A stretch of DNA of 64,000 nucleotides from Achromobacter agilis (GCF_900496965.1 NZ_UFQB01000016.1:88601-152600); one strand, 5' to 3'; positions 8,941-18,364 are shown, counted from the stretch's first letter. Program-made: numbers and translations. Notes: generated by a model not told the origin, from the letters alone.

Positions 8941-9390
8941 ATGAGCCGCGAATCCGCCGAACGCATGACACGCTATTTCCAATCCTTGCTCGAAAGCGAA
9001 GGATTCAATCGCGGCCAGATCCAATGGGACGACCAGTCCCAGACCTCGGACCTGATCTTCAAGGTCGAGGGCCGCAACTATATTCTGATCTCCGACGCCG
9101 ACGACGAGGATTTCGCGCGCCTGGTGTTCCCCAACTTCTGGCCCCTGGACAGCGACGAGGAATTCGCCGCCGCGCTGCAGGCCATTTCCCTGGTGAACGG
9201 CCGCTGCAAGGGCGTGAAGGTCTATGCCGCCAGCAAGAATGACAACGTCGTGGCGACGGTGGAATTCCTGATTTCGGCCAGCAACCCTCAGCTCAGCGCC
9301 GGCTTGTTCATTCGTTACATCCGCATGCTCAACAGCGGAGCCGAAGAGTTCGCCCGCATCATGCGCGAGTTCGCGAACCAGCAGTCCTAA
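8941..9390 (+). CDS. YbjN-like small cytoplasmic protein
   Basis: The product is 149 residues, acidic, with no signal or membrane segment. Its length and the pattern VKVYAASKNDNVVATVEFLI followed by a helical C-terminus resemble the YbjN family (putative sensory or chaperone-like proteins). I chose ATG 8941 (MSRESAERM) with GGAG at 8926-8929 (spacing 11). A start at 8881 would overlap the upstream gene and add an unlikely extension. It is third in the protease operon, so it may modulate that system. Family assignment is moderate; function unknown. Confidence 0.65.
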   Translation: MSRESAERMTRYFQSLLESEGFNRGQIQWDDQSQTSDLIFKVEGRNYILISDADDEDFARLVFPNFWPLDSDEEFAAALQAISLVNGRCKGVKVYAASKNDNVVATVEFLISASNPQLSAGLFIRYIRMLNSGAEEFARIMREFANQQS

Positions 9391-9518
9391 GCGCGGCGCG
9401 CTGGAAACGCGGATTCTTGTCGGCGGGGCTCCGGTCTCCGTCGGCCCGGACAGGCCATGTCCGCTAGAATCCGCAATTGCGCCTGCCTTGCGGCGGCCGA
9501 CGAAACCAGGGGAATCGA

Positions 9519-9854
9519 ATGAGAATGTCATTGCTGTTCGTGGCAGCCGTGGTGGCGGGATGCGCCAGCGGTTCCAGCGACCTGATCACGGAAGCGAAGG
9601 TGCAGGCGATCAAGCTGAACGTCACCACCTATGACGAGATGGTCCGTGATTACGGGCCGCCTCGGTCGCAGCATTTCAACCAGCAAGGGCTGCTGACCGC
9701 GACCTGGTTCTATTTCTACGATGGCGATTACGATGCGATGGACGATCAGCAGAAGCTGACCGTGATTTTCAATAAAGACCGCACCGTGAAGGATTATGAG
9801 AACGCTTCGGCCTCCGGGCTTGCGGAAGGCAAAGGCGCGGCCAAGCGCCGCTAG
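9519..9854 (+). CDS. Small outer-membrane lipoprotein, BamE/SmpA-like
   Basis: The product is 111 residues starting at ATG 9519 behind AGGGGA. The signal peptide MRMSLLFVAAVVAGC ends in a lipobox (VVAGC, Cys15) followed by ASGSS, which does not suggest inner-membrane retention. The mature part (VTTYDEMVRDYGPP, then ATWFYFYDGD, then KLTVIFNKDRTVKDYE) fits the SmpA/OmlA fold of BamE-like lipoproteins. It is separate from the preceding operon (about 130 nt gap) and is followed by a strong bidirectional terminator. Too divergent to call bamE. Confidence 0.7.
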   Translation: MRMSLLFVAAVVAGCASGSSDLITEAKVQAIKLNVTTYDEMVRDYGPPRSQHFNQQGLLTATWFYFYDGDYDAMDDQQKLTVIFNKDRTVKDYENASASGLAEGKGAAKRR

Positions 9855-9857
9855 GCC

Positions 9858-9894
9858 AACAGGCCGGGCGCCGGCCAGAGGCGCCCGGCCTGTT
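9858..9894. terminator. Bidirectional terminator
   Basis: Perfect 15-bp arms (AACAGGCCGGGCGCC and its complement, 9858-9872 and 9880-9894) with a 7-nt loop lie between convergent genes. Confidence 0.85.
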
Positions 9895-9901
9895 CCCGAG
9901 G

Positions 9902-10880
9902 CTATTCGGCCTTCATGCCGGCCGACTTGACGACGCCGCCCAGGCGTTTGTCTTCGGCGGCGATGAAAGTCTTGAACTGCGCTACCGAGCCGGGGATGGG
10001 CTCGTAGCCGGCGTCGTTCAACTGCTGTTTGACCGCCGGCGTCGCCATGACTTGGGCGATGGCGCGGTTCATCGCTTCAATGACGGCGTCGGGCGTTCCC
10101 TTGGGCGCATACATGCCGCCCCAATGCGTGATGTTGATCTGCGGGAAGCCCTGTTCGGCCGTGGTCGGCGTGTCCGGCAACAGGGGCGTGCGGTGGTCTG
10201 CGGTCGCCGCCAGGGCGCGTACCCTGCCGGCGGCGACGTAGTTCCGGATCGATACGCTGGCTTCCGACGCCGCGTCGACCTGTCCTCCCATCAGCGCCGC
10301 GGAGCTTTCGGAGCCGCTCTTGTAGGGCACGATCGTCACGGGAACGTTCAGGGCCTGGCCCAGCATTTCCCCGACGAAGTGGCCGGTGCTGCCCGATCCC
10401 GCCGTGGCGAACAGGATGGGGTGTCCGCCGGCGCCGGCCTTTTTCTGCCAGTCCTTGAGCGTATGGATGTCGCTCTTTGCATTGACGACGATCACCGACG
10501 ACGATTCGAACAGCAGCCCGACGGGCACGAGGTCGGCGTCTTCATAGGGCATCTTGGCGCGCAGCAGCTTGTTCGTGATGGCGCCGTTGCCCGCGATCAG
10601 AAAGATATAGCCGTCAGGATCGCTCTTGGCGACGACATCGGATCCGATCAGGCCGCCGGCTCCCGGCCGGTTGTCGATGACGACCGGCTGCTTCAGGTTT
10701 TCGGAAAGCCCGGTCGCGAAGATCCGCGTCATGGCGTCGAGCTGGCCGCCCGCGGAGAACGGCACGATGAGCCGCAGCGGCTTCGTGGGCCAGTCGGCGG
10801 CGTGTGCGGTCGAGACGAGCGCCAGTCCTGCCGCCAGCGCCAGGGCGCGCAGCGGGGCGTAGAGTCGTTTTGCGTACATC
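9902..10880 (-). CDS. Bug/TctC-family periplasmic solute receptor
   Basis: The 325-residue product begins at the internal ATG (complement of 10878-10880) behind GGAGA, spacing about 7; a longer frame to 10909 is less likely. The signal peptide MYAKRLYAPLRALALAAGLALVSTAHA is cleaved before ADWP. Family hallmarks are PLRLIVPFSAGG and VVIDNRPGAGG early in the mature chain. Bug receptors bind carboxylates, and many are orphans without TctAB membrane partners, as here. It is the last gene of the prpB-aconitase operon, 43 nt after the aconitase stop, so it may deliver a propionate-pathway substrate such as a tricarboxylate. Ligand not readable from sequence. Confidence 0.9.
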
Positions 10881-10923
10881 TTTGTCTCCTTTGGTTGTGG
10901 TGATGGCACTTCGCTTCTGCTTC

Positions 10924-13608
10924 TTATGGTTGCTGCGCGCTGCCTGAATCGGCCAGCGCCTGGCGCAGCACGGCGGGCAGGATGCCGCCGGCCCGCCAGA
11001 TGTGCACTTCATGCTCGTTGTCCAGCCGGCAGGCCAGGAGCAGCCGGCGCGGCGCGCCGCCGCCGCTGTGGATCACACAGGAAACCGAGCCCTGCGCGCT
11101 CAGGCCGGCGTCGATGTCCAGGTCATAGGTTTCGCTGCCGTCGAGCCCCAGGGTCAGGCGCGTGGTCCCGGCGGGGAACTGCAGGGGCAGCACGCCCATA
11201 TTGACCAGGTTCGAGCGGTGGATGCGCTCGAAGCTCTCCGCGATCACCGCGCGCACGCCCAGCAGCCGGGTGCCCTTGGCCGCCCAGTCGCGAGAGGACC
11301 CGGTTCCGTAGTCCTTGCCGGCCACGACGATCGCCGCAACGCCTGCGTCCCGGTAGCGCATGGCAGCGTCATAGACCGGCAGGGTCTCGCCGTCAGGCTC
11401 GTGGCGGGTGGCGCCGGCGGGCCCTTGGGGCAGGAGTTCATTGGCCAGTGTGGGCTGCGCGAAGGTGGCGCGCATCATCACTCTGTGATTGCCGCGGCGC
11501 GCGAGGTAGGTATGCAGGTCGGCGGCCGCCACGCCCAGGGACTGGAGGTAGCGGCCTGCGCTGGACTGGGGCGGAATCTCGTTGGCGGGCGAGATGTGGT
11601 CGGTGGTCACCGAGTCGCCCAGGATCATCAGGGCGCGCGCGCCGTGGAGCTGGATGGCGCCGTCTTGCTGCGGCACGTCCAGATAGGGCGGGCGGCGCAG
11701 GTACAGGCTTTGCTCGTCCCAGGCGTAGCAGGCGCCGGTGCCGGCAGGCAGGGCCAGCCAGGCAGGGTCCCCCTCGAACACATCGCGGTAGCGTTGCGTG
11801 AAGAGGCCGGGCCGCACATGCGCGGAGACCATTTCGTCGATCTCGGCGTCGCTGGGCCACAGCTCGGCCAGATGTATGGGCGAACCATCCGGCCGCCACC
11901 CGACCGGCTCCGTGTCGAGGTCCCGTTCCACCGTACCGGCCAGGGCGAAGGCGACGACCAGCGCGGGAGACGCCAGGTAGTTCGCGCGGGCCAGCGGGTG
12001 GACGCGTCCGGGGAAATTGCGATTGCCCGAGAGCACCGCGGCTACGCGGGGATTGCCTGCGGCGATGGCGCGCTCGGCCGCGCACGTCAGCGCGCCGGAG
12101 AGGCCGGCGCAGGTGGCGCAACCGTAGCCGGCGGTATGAAAGCCCAGTTCGTCCAGCGCGGCCTGCAGTCCGCTGGCCTGCAGATAATCGGTGACGACGC
12201 GAGAGCCCGGCGTGAACGAGGTCTTGGTCCACGGCTGCGGGCGCAGGCCCAGGGAAACGGCCTTGCGCGCCAGCAGCCCGGCGGCCACCAGCAGCCTGGG
12301 GTTGGACGTATTGGTGCAACTGGTGATCGCGGCCAGCACCACCGCGCCGTCGGGCAGCGCGTCGCCGGTGGTTGCAGGCATGGCGGACGCTGCCTTTCTG
12401 AAGCTCACCGGCAGTTCGGCCAGGCTCACCTTCTCCTGAGGCTTGTTCGGTCCGGCGGCCACGCGTCCGATTTGCGCCAGGTCCACGTCGACGATCCGGT
12501 GGTAGCCGGCCTGTGGCGCGCCGGCCGCGCGCCACAGGCCGGCTGCCTGCGCGTACCGCCGCACCCGCTCTACGTGCTCCGGCTCGCGTCCTGTGCGCCG
12601 CAGATAGGACAGCGTTTCCTCGTCCACGGGAAAGTACGCGCAGGTCGAGCCGTATTCCGGGGCCATGTTGGACAGGGTCGCGCGGTCCTCCAGGGTCAGC
12701 GTGCCGTCCAGGGCGTCGCCGGTGAATTCGACGAACTGCGCGACCACTTTGGCCTGGCGCAGGATACTGGTGAGGCTAAGCACGATGTCGGTAGCGGTGA
12801 CGCCAGGCGCCGGCCGGTTGCGCAGGCGGACCCCGATCGTTTCCGGCGCGCGCAGCACCAGGGCGTCGCCCAGCATGGCGGCTTCGGCTTCGATGCCGCC
12901 AACGCCCCAACCCAGCACGCCCAGCGCGTTGACCATGCTGGTGTGGCTGTCGGTGCCCACCAGCGTGTCGGGGCAGGTGACGCGGGCGCCTTGCGCGGTG
13001 GTCCGTGTCGAGGCGACTTCGGCCAGGTACTCGATATTGATCTGATGCAGGATTCCCTTGCCCGGAGGAACCAGGCGCAGCTTGTCGAAAGCGCCTTGCG
13101 CCCATTTGAGAAAAGCGTAGCGCTCGCGGTTCTGCGCGTATTCGCTGGCCTCGTTGGCGGCGCGCGCGCCGGCGTGGCCCGCCTGCTCGGCGATCAGCGA
13201 GTGGTCCACGATCAGGTCCACCGGGATGTGCGGATTGATGCGTTTCGGGTCGCCGCCGCGCGCCTGGATGGCATCGCGCATCGCGGCCAGGTCGATCAGG
13301 CTGGGTATGCCGCTGACGTCCTGGGCCAGTACGCGCGTGGGGTACAGCCAGACGTCGGCGGGCTCGCCGGTCCGGGGTTTGGGCGCATCCGGATGGTAGG
13401 TCCGCAGCAGCGCCTCCGCGCGCGGCCGGCTGCCGCCCGGAGCGCTTTCATGGCGCAGCGCATTTTCGATTAGCACCTTGGCCACGTAGGGCAGGCGCAG
13501 CGCGTCCAGCCCATGGGAGGCCGCAAAGGCGGGGACCGAGAAATGGCGTCCGTATTCCGCGCTGTCGTCGTAGACGAGCAGGAATGGGTCGTCCGGCAAG
13601 GAATGCAT
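10924..13608 (-). CDS. acnA-like: AcnA-type aconitate hydratase of the propionate locus
   Basis: This 894-residue aconitase of the AcnA/IRP type would interconvert citrate and isocitrate or, by context, hydrate 2-methyl-cis-aconitate. The 4Fe-4S ligands are visible: Cys near 431 in SCTNTSNP and two Cys near 495-498 in GCATCAG. The early motif DSHTSMVNALG and the swivel-domain GSSRDWAAKG are intact. The N-terminus (LPYVAKVLIENALRHE) is AcnA-like, whereas I would expect AcnD beside prpB. It lies 60 nt after prpB in one operon. Whether it is a housekeeping aconitase or a specialised 2-methylaconitate hydratase is open. Confidence 0.88.
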   Translation of the reverse strand: MHSLPDDPFLLVYDDSAEYGRHFSVPAFAASHGLDALRLPYVAKVLIENALRHESAPGGSRPRAEALLRTYHPDAPKPRTGEPADVWLYPTRVLAQDVSGIPSLIDLAAMRDAIQARGGDPKRINPHIPVDLIVDHSLIAEQAGHAGARAANEASEYAQNRERYAFLKWAQGAFDKLRLVPPGKGILHQINIEYLAEVASTRTTAQGARVTCPDTLVGTDSHTSMVNALGVLGWGVGGIEAEAAMLGDALVLRAPETIGVRLRNRPAPGVTATDIVLSLTSILRQAKVVAQFVEFTGDALDGTLTLEDRATLSNMAPEYGSTCAYFPVDEETLSYLRRTGREPEHVERVRRYAQAAGLWRAAGAPQAGYHRIVDVDLAQIGRVAAGPNKPQEKVSLAELPVSFRKAASAMPATTGDALPDGAVVLAAITSCTNTSNPRLLVAAGLLARKAVSLGLRPQPWTKTSFTPGSRVVTDYLQASGLQAALDELGFHTAGYGCATCAGLSGALTCAAERAIAAGNPRVAAVLSGNRNFPGRVHPLARANYLASPALVVAFALAGTVERDLDTEPVGWRPDGSPIHLAELWPSDAEIDEMVSAHVRPGLFTQRYRDVFEGDPAWLALPAGTGACYAWDEQSLYLRRPPYLDVPQQDGAIQLHGARALMILGDSVTTDHISPANEIPPQSSAGRYLQSLGVAAADLHTYLARRGNHRVMMRATFAQPTLANELLPQGPAGATRHEPDGETLPVYDAAMRYRDAGVAAIVVAGKDYGTGSSRDWAAKGTRLLGVRAVIAESFERIHRSNLVNMGVLPLQFPAGTTRLTLGLDGSETYDLDIDAGLSAQGSVSCVIHSGGGAPRRLLLACRLDNEHEVHIWRAGGILPAVLRQALADSGSAQQP

Positions 13609-13668
13609 GATGGCGATGTCTCCAGTTCGTGTTGTTCTGCTTGCCGCCCTCGGGCGGGCGATGGCGGA

Positions 13669-14577
13669 TCAGGCGGCCTTGCCGGCATAGAGCGCGTCGA
13701 GCTTCTCCTCGTAGGTGAAGTATCCGATGCTCTCGTAGAGTTCCATGCGCGTCTGCATCTCGTCCAGCATGGCGCGCTGCGTGCCGTCGCGCCGGATGGC
13801 CGCGTATGTCCGTTGCGCCGCGCGGTTCATGGCGCGGAAGGCCGACAGGGGATACAGCGCGATGGCGACATCGGCCGCGGCGAGCTCGTCCACGGTCAGC
13901 ATGGGCGTCTGCCCGAACTCCGTGATGTTGGCCAGGATGGGCGCGGGCAGCGCGCGGGCGAAGTCACGGAATCCTTCCAGGTCGGGTACCGCCTCGGGAA
14001 AGGCGACGTCCGCGCCGGCTTCGATGCAGGCCGCCAGACGGTCCAGGGCGCTTTGCCGGCCCTGGCTGGCCAGCGCATCGGTGCGCGCGATGATCACGAA
14101 TTCGGGATCGCTGCGGGCGTCGACCGCCGCCTTGATGCGGTCCACCATTTCGGGCAGGGTCACGACCTCTTTGTTCGGCCGGTGCCCGCAACGTTTGGCG
14201 CCGGCCTGGTCTTCGATCTGCATCGCCGCCGCGCCGGCGGCGATCAGCGATCGGGTGGTGCGCGCCACATTGAACGCCGACGCGCCAAAGCCGGTATCGG
14301 CGTCGACCGTCAGCGGCAGCGGGCAGATCTCGGTGATCCGCCGCACGTCGGTCAGCACGTCCTCAAGGCCGACGATGCCAAGGTCAGGCACGCCGAGCGA
14401 GCCGGCGGCCACGCCGCCGCCCGAAAGATAGATAGCCTGGAAGCCGGCTTGCTGGGCCAGCAGCGCGTGGTTGGCGTTGATGGCGCCGACGATCTGCAAG
14501 GGGCGTTCGGTCTGCATCGCCAGGCGCATGCGCGCGCCGGCGCTTGCGGGGGCGGAAGGGCGGGTGGAGAGGGCCAT
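13669..14577 (-). CDS. prpB: 2-methylisocitrate lyase
   Basis: The enzyme cleaves 2-methylisocitrate to pyruvate and succinate, the last step of the 2-methylcitrate cycle. The 302 residues match the PrpB/isocitrate-lyase superfamily: SGGG (52-55), the metal-binding DADTG (92-96), the catalytic loop KRCGH (128-132) and a C-terminal [16 protein letters not shown]. The annotated start adds about 20 residues; [11 protein letters not shown] is an internal alternative. A sigma-54 promoter lies 34-49 nt upstream, and prpR is divergent. No prpC was found in the window, so methylcitrate synthase must be elsewhere. Confidence 0.92.
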   Translation of the reverse strand: MALSTRPSAPASAGARMRLAMQTERPLQIVGAINANHALLAQQAGFQAIYLSGGGVAAGSLGVPDLGIVGLEDVLTDVRRITEICPLPLTVDADTGFGASAFNVARTTRSLIAAGAAAMQIEDQAGAKRCGHRPNKEVVTLPEMVDRIKAAVDARSDPEFVIIARTDALASQGRQSALDRLAACIEAGADVAFPEAVPDLEGFRDFARALPAPILANITEFGQTPMLTVDELAAADVAIALYPLSAFRAMNRAAQRTYAAIRRDGTQRAMLDEMQTRMELYESIGYFTYEEKLDALYAGKAA

Positions 14578-14610
14578 GGGGGTTCCGTTGGAAGAGGGTA
14601 GGTTTGCTTA

Positions 14611-14626
14611 TGCAAGATGCGTACCA
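14611..14626 (-). promoter_or_regulatory. Sigma-54 (-24/-12) promoter of prpB
   Basis: On the minus strand the sequence reads TGGTACGCATCTTGCA, one mismatch from the TGGCACG-N4-TTGCA consensus, with the invariant GG and GC 10 nt apart. It lies 34-49 nt upstream of the prpB start and next to a gene for a sigma-54 activator, so sigma-54 control by PrpR is well supported. Confidence 0.85.
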
Positions 14627-14664
14627 GGCCTGCCTCCTCCCGTAGCGGGGACATAGGGGCGATG

Positions 14665-14684
14665 TTTCAATTTCAAAATTGAAA
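14665..14684. promoter_or_regulatory. Candidate PrpR upstream activating site
   Basis: TTTCAATTT-CA-AAATTGAAA is an inverted repeat with perfect 9-bp arms, and a further half TTTCAAT follows at 14693-14699. It lies about 40-55 nt upstream of the sigma-54 promoter, between the divergent prpB and prpR genes. Position and symmetry suit an activator site; binding by PrpR is inferred. Confidence 0.6.
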
Positions 14685-14736
14685 TATATGGATTTCAATG
14701 ATGAGATAGCCGGGCGCAACCGCCACAGGGCCCGCC

Positions 14737-16686
14737 ATGCTTCCAGCTTCGCCATCGACCGAACCGGATTCCCCCTCATTGCCTCGCATCTGGGCCATAG
14801 GAATGGCGCGGATATCGCGCAGTTTCGCGCAGATCCTGCCGCGCTTTGCCGGCCGGGGAGAGTTCAAGCTCATCGAGGCGGGCTTCGAGACGGCCGCCAA
14901 TGCCATCAATCAGGCGGCGCGGCAGGGTCAGGTGGATGCGGTGGTGGCGGCGGGCCTCAATGGCGCTTACCTGCGGCGCCATGTATCCGTGCCGGTGGTG
15001 CAGGTGAAGATCATCGGTTTCGAGGTCATGAACGCGCTTTCCACGGCCCGCCGCATTTCACCGCGGGTCGCCCTGTTGGGGCAGGCCGGTCAGTATCCCG
15101 AGCTGGAGACATTCCTGAACACGTTCTCGCTCGACATTCCGGTCCGAACCTACCAGGATCCGGATGATGCGCTGGCGCAGGTCCAGGCGCTGAAGGGCGA
15201 GGGTATCGAAGTGATCGTCGGCTCGGGATTGCTGGTGGACTATGCCGAGCGCATCGGGCTGATGGGGGTGCTGGTGTATTCGCCGGCGACGATAGGGGCA
15301 TGCATCGAGGACGCCATCGAGATCACCAGGCTGCAGCGGATCGAATCGGGGCGGCGCGAGTATCTCAATGCGGTGCTGGCTAACCTGGACGAAGGTGTGG
15401 CCGCCGTCGACGCGTCGGGCCGGATCCAGGCCCTGAACCCTGCCGTCGAACGCCTGCTGGGCATCAGGGCATCCGGCATGGCCGGACGCCGGCTGGAGGA
15501 GGTTTCGCCGGCGCTGTCCTTGGACGAGGTGCTGCGCAGCGGCAAGCGCGAGGCCGAGTCCGTCCATCGCCTGGCCGGCAAGATGGTGGTTGTGAACCGC
15601 ATTCCGCTGGCGACAGGGGCCGGCCTGTCAGGCGCCGTCCTGACCTTGCAGGAAGCCGGTGCCATCCACCGCGCCGACCGCAATCTGCGCACCCGGGCTC
15701 GGATGCGCGCCCACGCCGTGCGCTACACGCTGGACGATTTGTTCGGCACGGCGCCCCCCGTCGAGAAGGTGCGCATGCTGGGCCGCCGCTATGCCAGAGT
15801 GGACTCCACCGTACTGATCGGCGGCGAAAGCGGCACGGGCAAGGAAGTGCTGGCGCAAGGCATTCATCAGGCCAGCGCACGCCACAGCTTCCCGTTTATC
15901 GCCGTCAACTGCGCGGCCTTCCCCGAAAGCCTGTTGGAAAGCGAGCTGTTCGGCTACGAAGATGGGGCGTTCAGCGGCGCCCGCCGGGGAGGAAAACCTG
16001 GCCTGTTCGAATCGGCTCATAACGGCACGCTCTTTCTGGACGAGGTGGGCGACATGCCGGCCGCCTTGCAGATCCGTCTGCTGCGAGTGCTGCAGGAACG
16101 CCAGGTGACGCCGGTGGGGGGCAGCGAAGCGGTGCCGGTCAATGTGCGTATCATCGCCGCCACCCACCGCGACCTGGCGGCCATGGTCGCGGCGGGGGAT
16201 TTCCGCCAGGACCTGTTTTTCCGCTTGAACATCCTGCGCATCGATATGCCGACCCTGCGCGAGCGCAGGCAGGATATCTGGCCGCTGGCGCAACGGCTTT
16301 ACCTGCGTATCCAGGAGAACCTCGGCTTGCAGCCGCTCAGGCCGTTGTCTCCCGCCGCGCAGGCAGCCCTGATGGCGTATGCCTGGCCCGGCAATATCCG
16401 CGAACTCGAGAACGTGCTGGAGCGCCTGGCGGTGTATCTGGTCGAGATGCCCGGCGATCTCTCCGGGGCGCAGATGCGGCGCATCGTCGGAGACGTCGCG
16501 CCCGAACTGGCTGGCGGCGCGCCGGTGGAAACGCGCGCGGAGTCGCTGGCCGATACCTCGCGGCGGCACGATGCGGCGCATATCCGCGCGGTGCTGGCGC
16601 GCTGCGGCGGCAACCGCCAGGAGGCTTGCGCCATGCTGGGGATCAGCCCCACCACGCTCTGGCGCAGGCTGCGCCAGAGCCGGTAG
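14737..16686 (+). CDS. prpR: Propionate catabolism sigma-54 activator PrpR
   Basis: The 649-residue activator has a PrpR N-terminal effector domain (about 15-195), which in the family senses 2-methylcitrate. A PAS-like domain follows (about 205-305). The AAA+ domain has Walker A GESGTGKE (363-370), the sigma-54 contact loop GAFSGA (410-415, Ser for the usual Thr) and WPGNIREL. The C-terminal Fis-type HTH (about 605-649) includes [16 protein letters not shown]. It is divergent from prpB across a region with a -24/-12 promoter and a palindrome, so it likely activates prpB-acn-bug. The start is at the first ATG; no strong Shine-Dalgarno sequence is visible. Confidence 0.93.
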   Translation: MLPASPSTEPDSPSLPRIWAIGMARISRSFAQILPRFAGRGEFKLIEAGFETAANAINQAARQGQVDAVVAAGLNGAYLRRHVSVPVVQVKIIGFEVMNALSTARRISPRVALLGQAGQYPELETFLNTFSLDIPVRTYQDPDDALAQVQALKGEGIEVIVGSGLLVDYAERIGLMGVLVYSPATIGACIEDAIEITRLQRIESGRREYLNAVLANLDEGVAAVDASGRIQALNPAVERLLGIRASGMAGRRLEEVSPALSLDEVLRSGKREAESVHRLAGKMVVVNRIPLATGAGLSGAVLTLQEAGAIHRADRNLRTRARMRAHAVRYTLDDLFGTAPPVEKVRMLGRRYARVDSTVLIGGESGTGKEVLAQGIHQASARHSFPFIAVNCAAFPESLLESELFGYEDGAFSGARRGGKPGLFESAHNGTLFLDEVGDMPAALQIRLLRVLQERQVTPVGGSEAVPVNVRIIAATHRDLAAMVAAGDFRQDLFFRLNILRIDMPTLRERRQDIWPLAQRLYLRIQENLGLQPLRPLSPAAQAALMAYAWPGNIRELENVLERLAVYLVEMPGDLSGAQMRRIVGDVAPELAGGAPVETRAESLADTSRRHDAAHIRAVLARCGGNRQEACAMLGISPTTLWRRLRQSR

Positions 16687-16698
16687 CCTGCGCCGGGC

Positions 16699-17301
16699 TC
16701 ACAGCACCAGCTTCACGCCGATGGCGAACATGGCCGCGGCGACGAATGCATCCAGCACTCGCCACGCCTTGGGGTCGGCGAAGACCGGCCGGAGCAGGCG
16801 CGCGCCGTAGCCCAGGGCGAAGAAAAAAGTGAACGAGGCCGCGATCGCGCCCAGCGCGAAGGCAAGCTTGTGGCCGTCGTACTGGCTGGATACCGAGCCG
16901 AGCAGGACCACAGTGTCCAGGTAGACGTGCGGATTGAGCCAGGTGAAGGCCAGGCAGGCCGCCAGCGCGGCCCATCGTCCCGCCGTTTCCCGGGACGACG
17001 GCGCCAGGCTGCCGTGGCGGCTGCGCAGCGCGGAGATCAGGCTGCGGGCGGCATAGGCGAACAGGAATGCCGCGCCGCCATAGCGCAGGGCGGGTTCCAG
17101 CCAGGGAAGGGTAGCGACGGCCAGGCCGAATCCGGCCACGCCCGCGCCGATCAGGACGGCGTCCGACAGGGCGCAGGTCAGGCAGACGTCAAAGACGTGT
17201 TCCTGCCGCAATCCCTGGCGCAGGACGAAGGCGTTCTGCGCGCCGATCGCCATGATCAGGCTCAGGCCGAGCAGGAAGCCGGGAAGAAAGGCGGTCGTCA
17301 T
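16699..17301 (-). CDS. LysE/ArgO-family amino-acid exporter
   Basis: The 200-residue inner-membrane protein has about six hydrophobic segments. The LysE/ArgO signature GLSLIMAIGAQNAFVLRQGL is at 12-31 and AFTWLNPHVYLDTV near 120. The family exports basic amino acids such as arginine or lysine. The start at the complement of 17299-17301 (MTTAFLPG) fits the family; the long upstream frame to 18282 is only the antisense reading of the LysR gene. It lies 107 nt downstream of, and codirectional with, the LysR gene, separated by an AT-rich palindrome that may carry its own promoter. Confidence 0.9.
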   Translation of the reverse strand: MTTAFLPGFLLGLSLIMAIGAQNAFVLRQGLRQEHVFDVCLTCALSDAVLIGAGVAGFGLAVATLPWLEPALRYGGAAFLFAYAARSLISALRSRHGSLAPSSRETAGRWAALAACLAFTWLNPHVYLDTVVLLGSVSSQYDGHKLAFALGAIAASFTFFFALGYGARLLRPVFADPKAWRVLDAFVAAAMFAIGVKLVL

Positions 17302-17343
17302 GGATACCCTTTGCGAAGGGCGACAGCCTAGTCTGTGCGGCGA

Positions 17344-17369
17344 GATTAGAAAAACTAAAAAAACTAATC
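17344..17369. promoter_or_regulatory. AT-rich palindrome upstream of the LysE-family gene
   Basis: GATTAG at 17344-17349 and CTAATC at 17364-17369 flank an A-rich core that repeats CTAAA. It is strikingly AT-rich for this genome and sits 43-68 nt upstream of the exporter start, where an operator or UP-like element is expected. The bound factor is unknown. Confidence 0.4.
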
Positions 17370-17408
17370 TGTACTTAGCCCCGCTAATTATTCCGCGCCG
17401 GCAGCCGG

Positions 17409-18326
17409 TCAGGCCGGGAGCGCGTCGTCCCGTCCCGCCGCCGCAAGATGATCCAGCAGCAGGCGGGCGGCCGCGGGCAGGTTCTTTTCGTCGCGCATGC
17501 AGACGGCGAAGCGCCGGCGGCTCCACGGGTCCTTCAGCGGCAGCACCCGCAATCCATGCGCCAGCGCATAGGGCGAGGCCACTTCGACGGGAGCGACGCT
17601 GATCGCCAGGCCGGCCAGCACCACACGGAAGGCCGAATCGAAATTGCTGACCGTTACCCGGTGCCGCAGGGTCTTGCCGCTTTGGCTGGCGGCGGTTTGC
17701 AGCATCCGCAACACGGCGCCGGCCGCGGGCATGTTGACGTGTTCGTATTCCAGCGCGTCTTCGAACCAGACCGCTTCGTGGCGGGCCAGGGGATGGTCGG
17801 GCCCGGTAACGACGGCAAGGCGGTCGCCCCGGTAGGGGCGGGTGTGCAGCCCGTGGAAATCGGCGGCGTCCCAGCAGATGCCCAGGCTGGCGATGCCGTC
17901 CTTGACGCCGCGCACCACCTCCTGGCTGACGCGCTCTTCCATGTCCACGCGGATGTTCCGATGGGGGGCGGCCTGCAGGAACGCAGCGATGTCTTCGGCA
18001 AGCGATTCGGCGAGCACGGAAGCAGTGGCCAGGATGCGCACCTGGCCTTTCACGCCGCTGGCGTACGCGGCCATATCGCGCTCGACGCGTCCGGCGGTGG
18101 CCAGCATGGCGCGCGCGTGCTCGAGCAGCGTTTCTCCGGCCGCGGTCGGCTCGACGCCGCGGCGCTTGCGCGTCAGCAGCTTGGTGCCCACGGTGTCTTC
18201 CAATTGCGCCAGCCGCTTGCTGATGGCCGAGCCGACGATGTTGGCGCGTTGGCCTGCGCGGGCGATGTTGCCGGTCTCGCACACGGAGACGAACAGGCGC
18301 AAAGTCGTGATATCCAGGTCGCGCAT
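17409..18326 (-). CDS. LysR-type transcriptional regulator
   Basis: The 305-residue regulator has an N-terminal winged HTH (GNIARAGQRANIVGSAISKRLAQLE) and a C-terminal periplasmic-binding-like effector domain from about 90. The internal start MRDLDITTLRLF matches the family N-terminus; a frame reaching 18356 adds ten unlikely residues. It is divergent from the HMG-CoA-lyase-like / CoA-transferase / Bug operon with an ATTCC-N5-GGAAT element between them, so that operon is its probable target. Control of the downstream LysE gene cannot be excluded. Confidence 0.9.
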   Translation of the reverse strand: MRDLDITTLRLFVSVCETGNIARAGQRANIVGSAISKRLAQLEDTVGTKLLTRKRRGVEPTAAGETLLEHARAMLATAGRVERDMAAYASGVKGQVRILATASVLAESLAEDIAAFLQAAPHRNIRVDMEERVSQEVVRGVKDGIASLGICWDAADFHGLHTRPYRGDRLAVVTGPDHPLARHEAVWFEDALEYEHVNMPAAGAVLRMLQTAASQSGKTLRHRVTVSNFDSAFRVVLAGLAISVAPVEVASPYALAHGLRVLPLKDPWSRRRFAVCMRDEKNLPAAARLLLDHLAAAGRDDALPA

Positions 18327-18349
18327 GGGTGTAAGCCGGTTTTCTTGAT

Positions 18350-18364
18350 ATTCCAATACGGAAT
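18350..18364. promoter_or_regulatory. Candidate LysR-type operator
   Basis: ATTCC-AATAC-GGAAT is a perfect 15-bp dyad with a T-N11-A core, the usual LysR box geometry. It lies between the divergent LysR gene and the lyase operon, 24 nt from the regulator start. Function is inferred from form and place. Confidence 0.55.

Noticed and set aside
11002..13473. 823-codon open frame on the plus strand
   Set aside because: Antisense shadow of the aconitase gene, a common effect of high third-position GC; the product is Gly/Arg/Gln/His-rich without family motifs.
16699..18282. 527-codon frame suggesting a long fusion protein
   Set aside because: Its first 60 percent is the wrong frame of the LysR gene; only the last 200 codons form the LysE-family protein.
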